This document shows positions 51,816 to 59,485 of a stretch of DNA of 64,000 bases, piece by piece. The notes beneath the pieces were generated by a model. The model did not search any database and had not been told where the DNA came from. It worked only from the letters and a program-made list of their open reading frames with translations. Origin of the DNA: an uncultured Prevotellaceae bacterium. GTDB taxonomy: Bacteria > Bacteroidota > Bacteroidia > Bacteroidales > Bacteroidaceae. Position numbers and translations under genes: made by a program. Location of the stretch: positions 1-64,000 of the forward strand of contig CALEPV010000032.1 of assembly GCA_937910905.1 (NCBI GenBank), in the 5' to 3' direction. Numbering within the stretch: the first letter of the stretch is position 1; the number at the start of each line of letters is the position of its first letter.

Positions 51816-51930
51816 AGTACAGCGATTATTGCACCACGGTGCAGGTGTCGTTGCACCACGGTGCAGGTGTCGTTGCACCACGGTGCAGCTATAGTTGGAG
51901 CACGCTGCAAAGGTAGTTTGAGCACGCTGC
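51809..51930. repeat. 22-bp-phased palindrome array 4 (six units)
   Basis: Units start at 51809, 51831, 51853, 51875, 51897 and 51919, all 22 bp apart. The first is degenerate (GGAGCACAGTAC). Units 2-4 are GCACCACGGTGC, and units 5-6 are GGAGCACGCTGC and TGAGCACGCTGC. Spacers between the GCACC units are identical (AGGTGTCGTT twice). It lies between two divergent regulator genes, ending 31 bp before the S24 repressor's -33 box. Confidence 0.92.
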
Positions 51931-51961
51931 AACTTTTAGCACAATTTATTTGCAATAACGC

Positions 51962-51993
51962 TTGGGCGTTTTGGACGATTGTTGCTATATTTG
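51962..51993 (+). promoter_or_regulatory. Promoter of the S24 repressor gene
   Basis: TTGG (51962-51965) and TATATTTG (51986-51993) are 20 bp apart. The -7 box ends 31 bp before the ATG at 52025. Confidence 0.7.
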
Positions 51994-52024
51994 CAGCGAA
52001 TACAACATCAAATGCATACAAAAG

Positions 52025-52693
52025 ATGAAACAGCAGAGCAACAAATTTATTCCAGCCATAGAGCTAACGCCGGGCGAGCGTGTGCGCAGAGTGATAGCGC
52101 GCGAAGGCATCACTGCCGCTGCCTTTGCACGTGCACTGAACAATTACAGCCGAGCCAGTCTGTCACAGATACTGCAGGGCAAACGCCCCGTACCAGTATC
52201 GCTGATGCGGATGATAGCAGAGACCTATGATGTACGCTACAACTGGCTGCTCACAGGCGAAGGCAACATGAGCGTCTCGGGTAGCAGGGAGTATGGCACA
52301 CCGCACAAGCCAATCAGGACCAAGCCGCACATCGTGCAATATGCTGCCGCCGGCACCCTGACCGAAGCCATAGAAGCCGAATGCGAGCAACGACCGGAGG
52401 TGACGTTCATGCCACGATACGACTTCACCATCGAGGTGAAAGGCGACTCCATGGTACCCGCTTTCAATAGCGGCGACGTACTGGCGTGTCGCGATGTGAC
52501 CAGAGACAGCTACATACAGTGGGGCAAGCCACATGTGATGTCCACTACTCAAGGCATCATTGTTAAACGCCCGTACGACGACGGCGAGAACATACGTTGC
52601 AAATCTGACAACCCGATGTTTGCCGACTTCTGCATCCCACGAGCCGAAATATATTCCATTGCATTAGTACTGGGAGTAGTAAGGCTGACGTGA
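52025..52693 (+). CDS. XRE/S24 family repressor (LexA/CI-like)
   Basis: The 222-residue protein has an N-terminal helix-turn-helix (GERVRRVIAREGITAAAFAR and ALNNYSRASLSQILQGKRPV) and a C-terminal S24 peptidase-like domain. The likely catalytic dyad is Ser142 in GDSMVPAFNSGD and Lys181 in IIVKRPY. An Ala109-Gly110 pair in YAAAGTLT is a plausible self-cleavage site, as in LexA/CI. This suggests derepression on DNA damage or RecA filaments. There is no phage gene nearby, so it may be a chromosomal stress regulator. It is divergent from the HTH-cupin gene. Confidence 0.87.
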   Translation: MKQQSNKFIPAIELTPGERVRRVIAREGITAAAFARALNNYSRASLSQILQGKRPVPVSLMRMIAETYDVRYNWLLTGEGNMSVSGSREYGTPHKPIRTKPHIVQYAAAGTLTEAIEAECEQRPEVTFMPRYDFTIEVKGDSMVPAFNSGDVLACRDVTRDSYIQWGKPHVMSTTQGIIVKRPYDDGENIRCKSDNPMFADFCIPRAEIYSIALVLGVVRLT

Positions 52694-52746
52694 GGCAGCT
52701 TGCCGCAAGCAATGTAAAAATGTGAAAATGTAAAATGTATAATGTT

Positions 52747-54333
52747 ATGAAACGGCATTTCCTTCTTTTTGCTCTGATTGCTGCGATGGCTACAGCAGCA
52801 ACAGCCCAGCGCACGCCCACCATGGGATGGAGTTCTTGGAACACTTTCGCACTGAACATCAATGAACAACTGATCCGCTCACAGGCTGACGCGATGCACG
52901 AAAGCGGGTTACAAGCCGCTGGTTACCAATACGTAAATATCGACGACGGCTACTGGGACGGCCGCGCCAAGGATGGACAGCTGCGGCTGAATACGACGCT
53001 GTTCCCCAGCGGTATGCGAGCGCTGGTGGACTACATACACGGTCTCGGACTGAAGGCGGGCATCTACAGCGATGCCGGCGACAACACCTGCGGCAGCCAG
53101 GGCAAGTTTGCCTGGGGCATAGGCGTGGGGCTGGCAGGCCATGAGGACGAGGACTGCCGGCTGTACTTCCGCGACTGGAACTTCGACTTCATCAAGGTGG
53201 ACTACTGCGGCGGTGCACACATGCGTCTGGACGAGCGCGAGCAATATACACGCATATCGCAGGCTATACAGAACTGCGGTAAGCGCGGTGTGGTGTACAA
53301 CATGTGCCGCTGGGCATTCCCCGGCACCTGGGGCGCCAACATTGCCGACTCGTGGCGCACCACAGGCGACATCTGGGACGGCTGGCCAAGCGTACGCGGC
53401 ATCCTGGCCGAGAACCTGTACCTGAGCGCCTACTGCCACGACGGCCACTACAACGACATGGACATGCTGGAGGTGGGACGCTCCATGACGCAGACCGAGG
53501 ATGAGACACACTTCGGTATGTGGTGCATCATGGCGTCGCCGCTACTCATTGGCTGCGACATGACAACGCTGAAGGACAAGCCACAGACGCTCGCGCTACT
53601 CACCAACCGCGACCTCATAGCGCTCAACCAGGACCCGCTGCACCTGCAGGCATACGTGGCCGAGCGGCAGGGCGAGTGCTACGTGCTGGTGAAGGACATC
53701 AAGAAGCTGCGCGGCAAGGAGCGCGCCGTGGCTGTCTATAACCCCAGCGACGAGGAGCAGCGCGTGACGCTCGACCCCGCCACCATAGACCTGGGCGGAG
53801 CCGTGCAGTACTACGACTGCATAGGCCAGCACGACTATCTCTGCGACCAGAACCCTGTGGCCCTCACCATCCCCGCCCACGGCTGCCGCGTGTTCCGCGC
53901 CAAGGGCAGCCAACGGCTGGAGCGCACCCGCTATGAGGCCGAGACAGCATGGCTGAGCCGCTACCAGGAACTGCGCAACAACGAGGCCGAGGTCAGTGCC
54001 AACTATATGGTCCGCGACGCTGCAGCTGGCGGCTATGTGGTAGGATGGCTGGGCAACCATGCGGACAACGACTTACAGTGGCGCGACGTGTACTCCGAGC
54101 ACGGAGGCACCTACCGCATCACGATAGACTACTTCTGTGCCGAAGACCGCGACGTGCTGCTGCAGGTGAACGACCAGCAGCCCGTGAGACTCAGCACCCA
54201 CTCGCGCGACTGGCAAACACAGGCTCACATCAGCACCACTATTCGCCTGCGCCGTGGCAGCAACACAATCCGTCTGAGCAACCCCGACGGCTGGACACCT
54301 GACATTGACGGCATGAAACTGGAACGGCTGTAA
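52747..54333 (+). CDS. GH27 glycosidase (alpha-galactosidase type) with a C-terminal CBM-like domain
   Basis: A 528-residue secreted enzyme: signal peptide to about residue 23, then a GH27 TIM barrel beginning TPTMGWSSWNTF. The nucleophile aspartate lies in FDFIKVDYCGG and the acid/base in DSWRTTGDIWDGW. After an antiparallel beta domain, residues about 395-528 form a CBM35/CBM6-like jellyroll (ARYEAETAW-type start, DGWTPDIDGMKLERL end). Alpha-galactosidase activity is typical; beta-L-arabinopyranosidase also occurs in GH27. It starts 53 bp after the repressor, with a run of ATGTAAAA-like repeats between. With the GH127-like gene it hints at plant-glycan use. Confidence 0.92.
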   Translation: MKRHFLLFALIAAMATAATAQRTPTMGWSSWNTFALNINEQLIRSQADAMHESGLQAAGYQYVNIDDGYWDGRAKDGQLRLNTTLFPSGMRALVDYIHGLGLKAGIYSDAGDNTCGSQGKFAWGIGVGLAGHEDEDCRLYFRDWNFDFIKVDYCGGAHMRLDEREQYTRISQAIQNCGKRGVVYNMCRWAFPGTWGANIADSWRTTGDIWDGWPSVRGILAENLYLSAYCHDGHYNDMDMLEVGRSMTQTEDETHFGMWCIMASPLLIGCDMTTLKDKPQTLALLTNRDLIALNQDPLHLQAYVAERQGECYVLVKDIKKLRGKERAVAVYNPSDEEQRVTLDPATIDLGGAVQYYDCIGQHDYLCDQNPVALTIPAHGCRVFRAKGSQRLERTRYEAETAWLSRYQELRNNEAEVSANYMVRDAAAGGYVVGWLGNHADNDLQWRDVYSEHGGTYRITIDYFCAEDRDVLLQVNDQQPVRLSTHSRDWQTQAHISTTIRLRRGSNTIRLSNPDGWTPDIDGMKLERL

Positions 54334-54356
54334 GGCAGATTTGTGCACATATATTA

Positions 54357-54386
54357 TTGTCACTTGAACTTTTTGCCGTACCTTTG
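54357..54386 (+). promoter_or_regulatory. Promoter of tig-clpP-clpX
   Basis: TTG (54357-54359) and TACCTTTG (54379-54386) are 19 bp apart, an excellent Bacteroidota promoter. The -7 box ends 39 bp before the trigger factor start. Confidence 0.75.
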
Positions 54387-54425
54387 CACGCCAAAAGCAA
54401 AACATCAAATATCCATATATCAGAG

Positions 54426-55778
54426 ATGAACATTACATTCGAAAAGCAGACAGACGTGGCAGCTGAACTGACCGTCAACTTCGTGAAAGCAGATTACCAA
54501 GAGACAGTAGAGAAAGAACTGAAGCGCGTGCGCCAGAAGGCCAACATGCCTGGCTTCCGTCCAGGCCAGGTGCCAATGTCGCTGATTCGCCGTCGTTTCG
54601 GCATTGAAGTAACAGCTGAGCAGGTGCAGAAGCTGCTCTCAGAGAAGTTGTACGAGTACATACGCGAGCAGAAGATCGATATGCTGGGCGAACCTCTGGC
54701 CAGCAAGAAGCAGGTGCCAGTGGACTTCGAGCAGGACGACCTGACATTCATATTCGACATTGCACTGGCTCCACTGTTCGATGCCAAGCTGTCAGAGAAG
54801 GACAGCATCCCCTACTACACCATCGAGATTACCGATGAGATGGTGGACAATCAGGTGAAAGCCTACGCCCAGCGTCACGGCAAGTACCAGACCGTGAGCC
54901 AATGGCAGGAGGGCGACATGACCAAGGGTCACCTGGCCGAACTCGACGAACAGGGTAACATCAAGGAGGGCGGCATACAGAAGGAGGACGCTGTGATGCT
55001 GCCAGGCTACTTCAAGAACGATGACCAGAAGAAGTTGTTCGAGGGCGTGGAGTCCAACACAGTGATAACCATCAACCCAGCTAAGGCCTACAACAACTCC
55101 GCTATCGAGATTTCATCACTTCTGGGCATCAGCAAGGAGGAAGCCGAGAACGTGAAGGCCAACTTCAGCTACCAGATTAACGAGATCACACGCTACGTGC
55201 CCAGCGAGCTCAACCAGGAGCTCTTCGACGAGGTGCTGGGCGAGGGTAAGGCAGCCAGCGAGGACGAATTCCGCGCTGCCATCCGTCAGCAGATGGCCAA
55301 GCAGCTGGACCTCGACGCACAGTTCCGCTTTATGATTGACGTGCGCAAGTACTTGGAGAACCGCATCGGCGAGCTCACATGGCCCGATGAGCTGCTGCAG
55401 CGCATCATGCGTGCCAACAATCCCGATAAGGACGACAAGTACTTCGAGGACAACTACCCCAGAAGTATCAAGGAGCTGAAGTGGCACCTGATTAAGGAGC
55501 AGCTGGCTGACCAGACCGGCATCAAGGTTGAGCAGGACGACGTGCTGGCCATGGCCAAGCAGCAGACAAAGATGCAGTTCGCACAGTACGGCATGAGCAA
55601 CGTGCCCGATGAGGTGCTGACCAACTATGCCAACGAGCAGCTCAAGAAGCGCGAGAATGTGGACAGCCTCGTGGCCCGTTGCGTAGAACAGAAGCTGGGC
55701 GAAGCGCTGAAGAGCGTAGTGAAGCTCGACCACAAGACCGTGAGCAACGAGGAGTTCGGCAAGCTCTTCGAGAACTAA
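54426..55778 (+). CDS. tig: Trigger factor
   Basis: The 450-residue ribosome-associated chaperone starts MNITFEKQTDVAAELTVNF and has the ribosome-docking signature as MPGFRPGQVPMSLIRRRFG (the GFRxGxxP motif). A peptidyl-prolyl isomerase-like middle domain and a long helical C-terminus follow. The start at 54426 is used because the promoter lies inside the longer frame. It heads the tig-clpP-clpX operon. Confidence 0.95.
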   Translation: MNITFEKQTDVAAELTVNFVKADYQETVEKELKRVRQKANMPGFRPGQVPMSLIRRRFGIEVTAEQVQKLLSEKLYEYIREQKIDMLGEPLASKKQVPVDFEQDDLTFIFDIALAPLFDAKLSEKDSIPYYTIEITDEMVDNQVKAYAQRHGKYQTVSQWQEGDMTKGHLAELDEQGNIKEGGIQKEDAVMLPGYFKNDDQKKLFEGVESNTVITINPAKAYNNSAIEISSLLGISKEEAENVKANFSYQINEITRYVPSELNQELFDEVLGEGKAASEDEFRAAIRQQMAKQLDLDAQFRFMIDVRKYLENRIGELTWPDELLQRIMRANNPDKDDKYFEDNYPRSIKELKWHLIKEQLADQTGIKVEQDDVLAMAKQQTKMQFAQYGMSNVPDEVLTNYANEQLKKRENVDSLVARCVEQKLGEALKSVVKLDHKTVSNEEFGKLFEN

Positions 55779-55821
55779 GCATACGCCGCACACTCAAACA
55801 CATACATTTCAGACAATCACA

Positions 55822-56505
55822 ATGCTACAATCCGATTTCCGCAAGTTCGCGGTTGGGCACATGGGCATCAGCGGTCAAGTGGTGGACGACATCACCAGTG
55901 CACAGAACAAGGTGCTCAGCCAGTACCTCAACCCATACATATTGGAGGAACGGCAACTCAATGTAACACAGATGGACGTGTTCTCACGACTGATGATGGA
56001 CCGTATCATCTTCCTGGGCACACAGATTGACGACTATACCGCCAACACCCTACAAGCACAGTTGCTCTACCTCGACAGTGCCGACCCCGGCAAGGACATA
56101 TCCATCTACATCAACTCACCTGGCGGCAGCGTGTATGCAGGTCTGGGCATCTACGACACCATGCAGTTCGTGAGCTCCGACATTGCCACCATCTGCACAG
56201 GCATGGCTGCTTCGATGGCAGCTGTGCTGCTCGTGGCCGGCACCGAGGGCAAGCGCTCCGCACTGCCCCACAGCCGAGTGATGATACACCAGCCTCTGGG
56301 AGGTGCACAAGGTCAGGCATCCGACATCGAGATCACTGCACGCGAGATACAGAAGCTCAAGCGCGAGCTCTACACCATCATCGCCACACACTCACACACC
56401 GACTTCGACAAGGTGTGGGCAGACAGTGACCGCGACTACTGGATGACAGCAGAGGAAGCCAAGGCATACGGCATGGTGGACGAAGTACTGAGCCGCAAGG
56501 CCTAA
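55822..56505 (+). CDS. clpP: ATP-dependent Clp protease proteolytic subunit
   Basis: The 227-residue serine protease has the catalytic serine in GMAASMAAVLL, histidine in SRVMIHQPLGG and the following acidic residue in the usual position. YINSPGGSVYAGLGIYDTMQF is conserved. The first 30 residues are a longer N-terminus than in E. coli ClpP, which may be processed. It lies 43 bp after tig and 25 bp before clpX. Confidence 0.96.
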   Translation: MLQSDFRKFAVGHMGISGQVVDDITSAQNKVLSQYLNPYILEERQLNVTQMDVFSRLMMDRIIFLGTQIDDYTANTLQAQLLYLDSADPGKDISIYINSPGGSVYAGLGIYDTMQFVSSDIATICTGMAASMAAVLLVAGTEGKRSALPHSRVMIHQPLGGAQGQASDIEITAREIQKLKRELYTIIATHSHTDFDKVWADSDRDYWMTAEEAKAYGMVDEVLSRKA

Positions 56506-56530
56506 CATGATAGATTAGCCACTATTTTAT

Positions 56531-57838
56531 ATGGTTAAGACAAAAACACCACACTGCCACTTCTGCGGCCGCCCTGCCGACGATACCGACTTCTTCATCA
56601 CCTCGCAGCTGGACAATGGAGGCATCTGCGGCAACTGTCTGAACGAGATAAACAACATGGTCAACAACGACCCCGATGTACGTGACTATCTCAACACCCT
56701 GCAGTTGCAGCAGAAAGCCGAAAAGACTTCCAAGAACACAAAGCGCTTCAGCATGAAGGATGTGCCACGCCCTGCCGACATCAAAGCCTACCTCGACCAG
56801 TACATAATTGGTCAGGACGGTGCCAAGCGCACGCTGAGCGTAGCCGTGTACAACCACTACAAGCGACTGGCACAGGGCAATGTCGATGCCAACGAGGTGG
56901 AGATAGAGAAGAGCAACATCATCATGGTGGGGCCCACCGGCACCGGCAAGACGCTCCTAGCACGTACTATAGCCCGACTGCTCAAAGTGCCGTTCACGAT
57001 AGTCGATGCCACGGTATTCACCGAGGCAGGCTATGTGGGCGAGGACGTGGAGAGCATACTGACCCGACTGCTGCAAGTGGCCGACTATAATCTGGAACAG
57101 GCACAGCGAGGCATCGTGTTCGTAGACGAGGTAGACAAGATAGCACGCAAGGCCGACAACCCAAGCATCACACGTGATGTGAGTGGTGAGGGTGTGCAGC
57201 AGGGGCTGCTCAAGATGCTTGAAGGCACCATAGTTAACGTGCCGCCCAAGGGAGGACGCAAGCACCCTGACCAGGATTACATACACCTGGACACGCGCAA
57301 CATACTGTTTATCTGCGGCGGTGCTTTCGACGGCATAGAGCGCAAGATTGCACAGCGCCTCAACGCCCATACTGTGGGCTATCGTGCCGTGCAGAACGTA
57401 GCTCAGCTGGATCGCGACAACCTGATACAGTACGTGCAGCCGCAGGACCTGAAAAGCTTCGGACTGATACCCGAAATCATAGGCCGCCTGCCGGTACTCA
57501 CCTACCTAGAACCGCTGGACCGCCAGGCTCTGCGCGCCATACTCACCGAACCTAAGAACTCCATCATACGCCAGCAGCAACAGCTGTTCAAGATGGATGG
57601 CATTGAGCTGACATTCGAGGAAGATGCACTGGAGTACATCGTGGACAAGGCCGTAGAGTTCAAGCTGGGAGCACGCGGACTGCGCAGCATCGTAGAGACA
57701 ATCATGGTGACACCGCAGTTTGAACTGCCTTCACAGCACGTCAGCAGCTACGTAGTGACGCTCGACTTCGCCCGTGAGCAGGTGGAGCAGTCATCGCTGA
57801 CGCTGTCGACCAAGAGAATGGCGAAAGCAGAGAGTTGA
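56531..57838 (+). CDS. clpX: ATP-dependent Clp protease ATP-binding subunit
   Basis: The 435-residue unfoldase has an N-terminal zinc-binding domain (CHFCGRPADD and CGNCLNEIN), Walker A in GPTGTGKTLLART, Walker B in IVFVDEVDKIARK, and the RKH-region pore loops. The C-terminal small domain ends with TKRMAKAES. It pairs with ClpP to degrade tagged or regulatory proteins. It is third in the tig-clpP-clpX operon. Confidence 0.97.
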   Translation: MVKTKTPHCHFCGRPADDTDFFITSQLDNGGICGNCLNEINNMVNNDPDVRDYLNTLQLQQKAEKTSKNTKRFSMKDVPRPADIKAYLDQYIIGQDGAKRTLSVAVYNHYKRLAQGNVDANEVEIEKSNIIMVGPTGTGKTLLARTIARLLKVPFTIVDATVFTEAGYVGEDVESILTRLLQVADYNLEQAQRGIVFVDEVDKIARKADNPSITRDVSGEGVQQGLLKMLEGTIVNVPPKGGRKHPDQDYIHLDTRNILFICGGAFDGIERKIAQRLNAHTVGYRAVQNVAQLDRDNLIQYVQPQDLKSFGLIPEIIGRLPVLTYLEPLDRQALRAILTEPKNSIIRQQQQLFKMDGIELTFEEDALEYIVDKAVEFKLGARGLRSIVETIMVTPQFELPSQHVSSYVVTLDFAREQVEQSSLTLSTKRMAKAES

Positions 57839-57891
57839 GGAGTGAATGTTGAGGAGTCAACGATGAACATTTATACATTATAAATAATCTA

Positions 57892-58680
57892 ATGCACAGA
57901 CGCGAGGAACAGATGAAGGCCTTCGGCAGGTTGCTTGATGTGCTCGATGAACTGCGAGAGAAGTGCCCTTGGGACCGCAAGCAGACCAACGAGAGCCTGC
58001 GCCCCAACACCATCGAAGAGACATTCGAGCTCTGCGATGCACTGATGCGAGGCGACGAGCACGACATCTGCAAGGAGCTGGGTGATGTGCTACTGCACGT
58101 GTGCTTCTATGCCAAGATTGGCTCAGAGAAGCAGGCTTTCGACATGGCCGACGTATGCCAGCAACTGACCGACAAGCTCATATACCGCCATCCGCACATC
58201 TATGGCGACGTGGCGGCCAACGATGCCGAGACCGTGAAGAAGAACTGGGAACAGCTCAAGGTCAAGGAGAAGGATGGCAACAAGCGAGTGCTCAGCGGTG
58301 TACCCGACGCGCTGCCATCGCTTATCAAGGCCTACCGCATACAGGACAAGGCGCGAGGGGTGGGCTTCGACTGGGAGAAGCGCGAGGATGTGTGGGCAAA
58401 GGTGCACGAGGAACTGACCGAGCTGGAAGCCGAGCTGCAACGCGAGGACAAGGAGCGCAGTACCAACGAGCTGGGCGACTTTCTGTTCTCTGTAATCAAC
58501 GCTGCGCGACTCTACCACCTCAACCCCGACAACGCACTGGAACGCACCAACCGCAAGTTCATACGCCGCTTCACATATCTCGAAGAGCACAGCATACGCC
58601 AAGGCAGGCCACTCACAGAGATGACGCTTGCCGAGATGGACGCGCTATGGAGCGAGGCTAAGCAGACCGAGCAAGACTAA
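57892..58680 (+). CDS. mazG: Nucleoside triphosphate pyrophosphohydrolase MazG
   Basis: The 262-residue protein has two MazG domains: the first includes CPWDRKQTNESLRPNTIEE and the metal-binding EETFELCDAL, with ELGDVLLHVCF; the second has ELTELEAEL and NELGDFLFSVINAARL. It hydrolyses (d)NTPs to monophosphates and PPi, and in other bacteria modulates stress responses. An internal ATG at 57913 is an alternative start. It follows clpX by 53 bp and precedes a lipoprotein gene. Confidence 0.95.
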   Translation: MHRREEQMKAFGRLLDVLDELREKCPWDRKQTNESLRPNTIEETFELCDALMRGDEHDICKELGDVLLHVCFYAKIGSEKQAFDMADVCQQLTDKLIYRHPHIYGDVAANDAETVKKNWEQLKVKEKDGNKRVLSGVPDALPSLIKAYRIQDKARGVGFDWEKREDVWAKVHEELTELEAELQREDKERSTNELGDFLFSVINAARLYHLNPDNALERTNRKFIRRFTYLEEHSIRQGRPLTEMTLAEMDALWSEAKQTEQD

Positions 58681-58707
58681 CTACCCACCTATAACACCCT
58701 ACGTCCC

Positions 58708-59448
58708 GTGAAACCAGCAAGACTACTTCCGCTGCTCATACTCACAGCTATGCTGGCCGCATGCAACTTTGGCGGCAACGAGGGCAGCAGCACAATGGCG
58801 CCGATGGTCATCATTGACACTCATCCCGACTCCATGTTCTACGGTCTGTGCATCGAGACACGAGGCAAAGACAGCCTGCTGTTTTTGGCCGACGAGGGCG
58901 ACACGACCTGGTTGCACCTGGCCGACGATGCACGCAAGGCAGGATATATCAACGCAGATGACCGTGTGGCCATCATCAAGACCGACAAGGACGGTAGCGA
59001 GATAAGTCTGTTCATAAACGTGTCGATGCTCATGGGCGAGTGGGTACAGCCCGACCCTCTGTCAGAGGGCAGTCTCACAGGCTTCATGCTGGCCGAAGGC
59101 GGTGCAGCACAATCCATCAACATTTCCGACCGCAACCACGACAACTGGCGCATAGTCAATGGCCGCCTCTTGCTGGACATCAGCTATACCGAAGGCTTCG
59201 GTCAGAACTACACTGACACCTTCACCATAACACGTCTGACCACCGACACGCTATGGCTGCAAGGCTCCGACCGTATGTTCCTGCACCGGTTGCGCAGCGG
59301 AGAGTCCACCGACATATCATCCTACTACGCCGTCGACCCATCGCTGGGCATGGACTATAGCCCCGAGCTCTCCGAGCAGGACATACCCGAAGGTGAGACT
59401 TCACCAGATGGCATGTTCTACGACACCGAATACGACGTAGCGCCATAG
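58708..59448 (+). CDS. Lipoprotein of unknown function (lipocalin-like)
   Basis: A 246-residue lipoprotein with signal peptide MKPARLLPLLILTAMLAAC; the lipobox is MLAAC at Cys19. The mature body has beta-rich repeats (WLHLADDARKAGYINADDRV, TFTITRLTTDTLWLQGSDRMF) suggestive of a lipocalin-like fold, but no diagnostic site. The start codon is GTG at 58708, 28 bp after mazG; no in-frame ATG fits. It lies between mazG and valS. Confidence 0.72.
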   Translation: MKPARLLPLLILTAMLAACNFGGNEGSSTMAPMVIIDTHPDSMFYGLCIETRGKDSLLFLADEGDTTWLHLADDARKAGYINADDRVAIIKTDKDGSEISLFINVSMLMGEWVQPDPLSEGSLTGFMLAEGGAAQSINISDRNHDNWRIVNGRLLLDISYTEGFGQNYTDTFTITRLTTDTLWLQGSDRMFLHRLRSGESTDISSYYAVDPSLGMDYSPELSEQDIPEGETSPDGMFYDTEYDVAP

Positions 59449-59485
59449 AAGCCAGAGAATCATACAACATAACATTATATGTACA

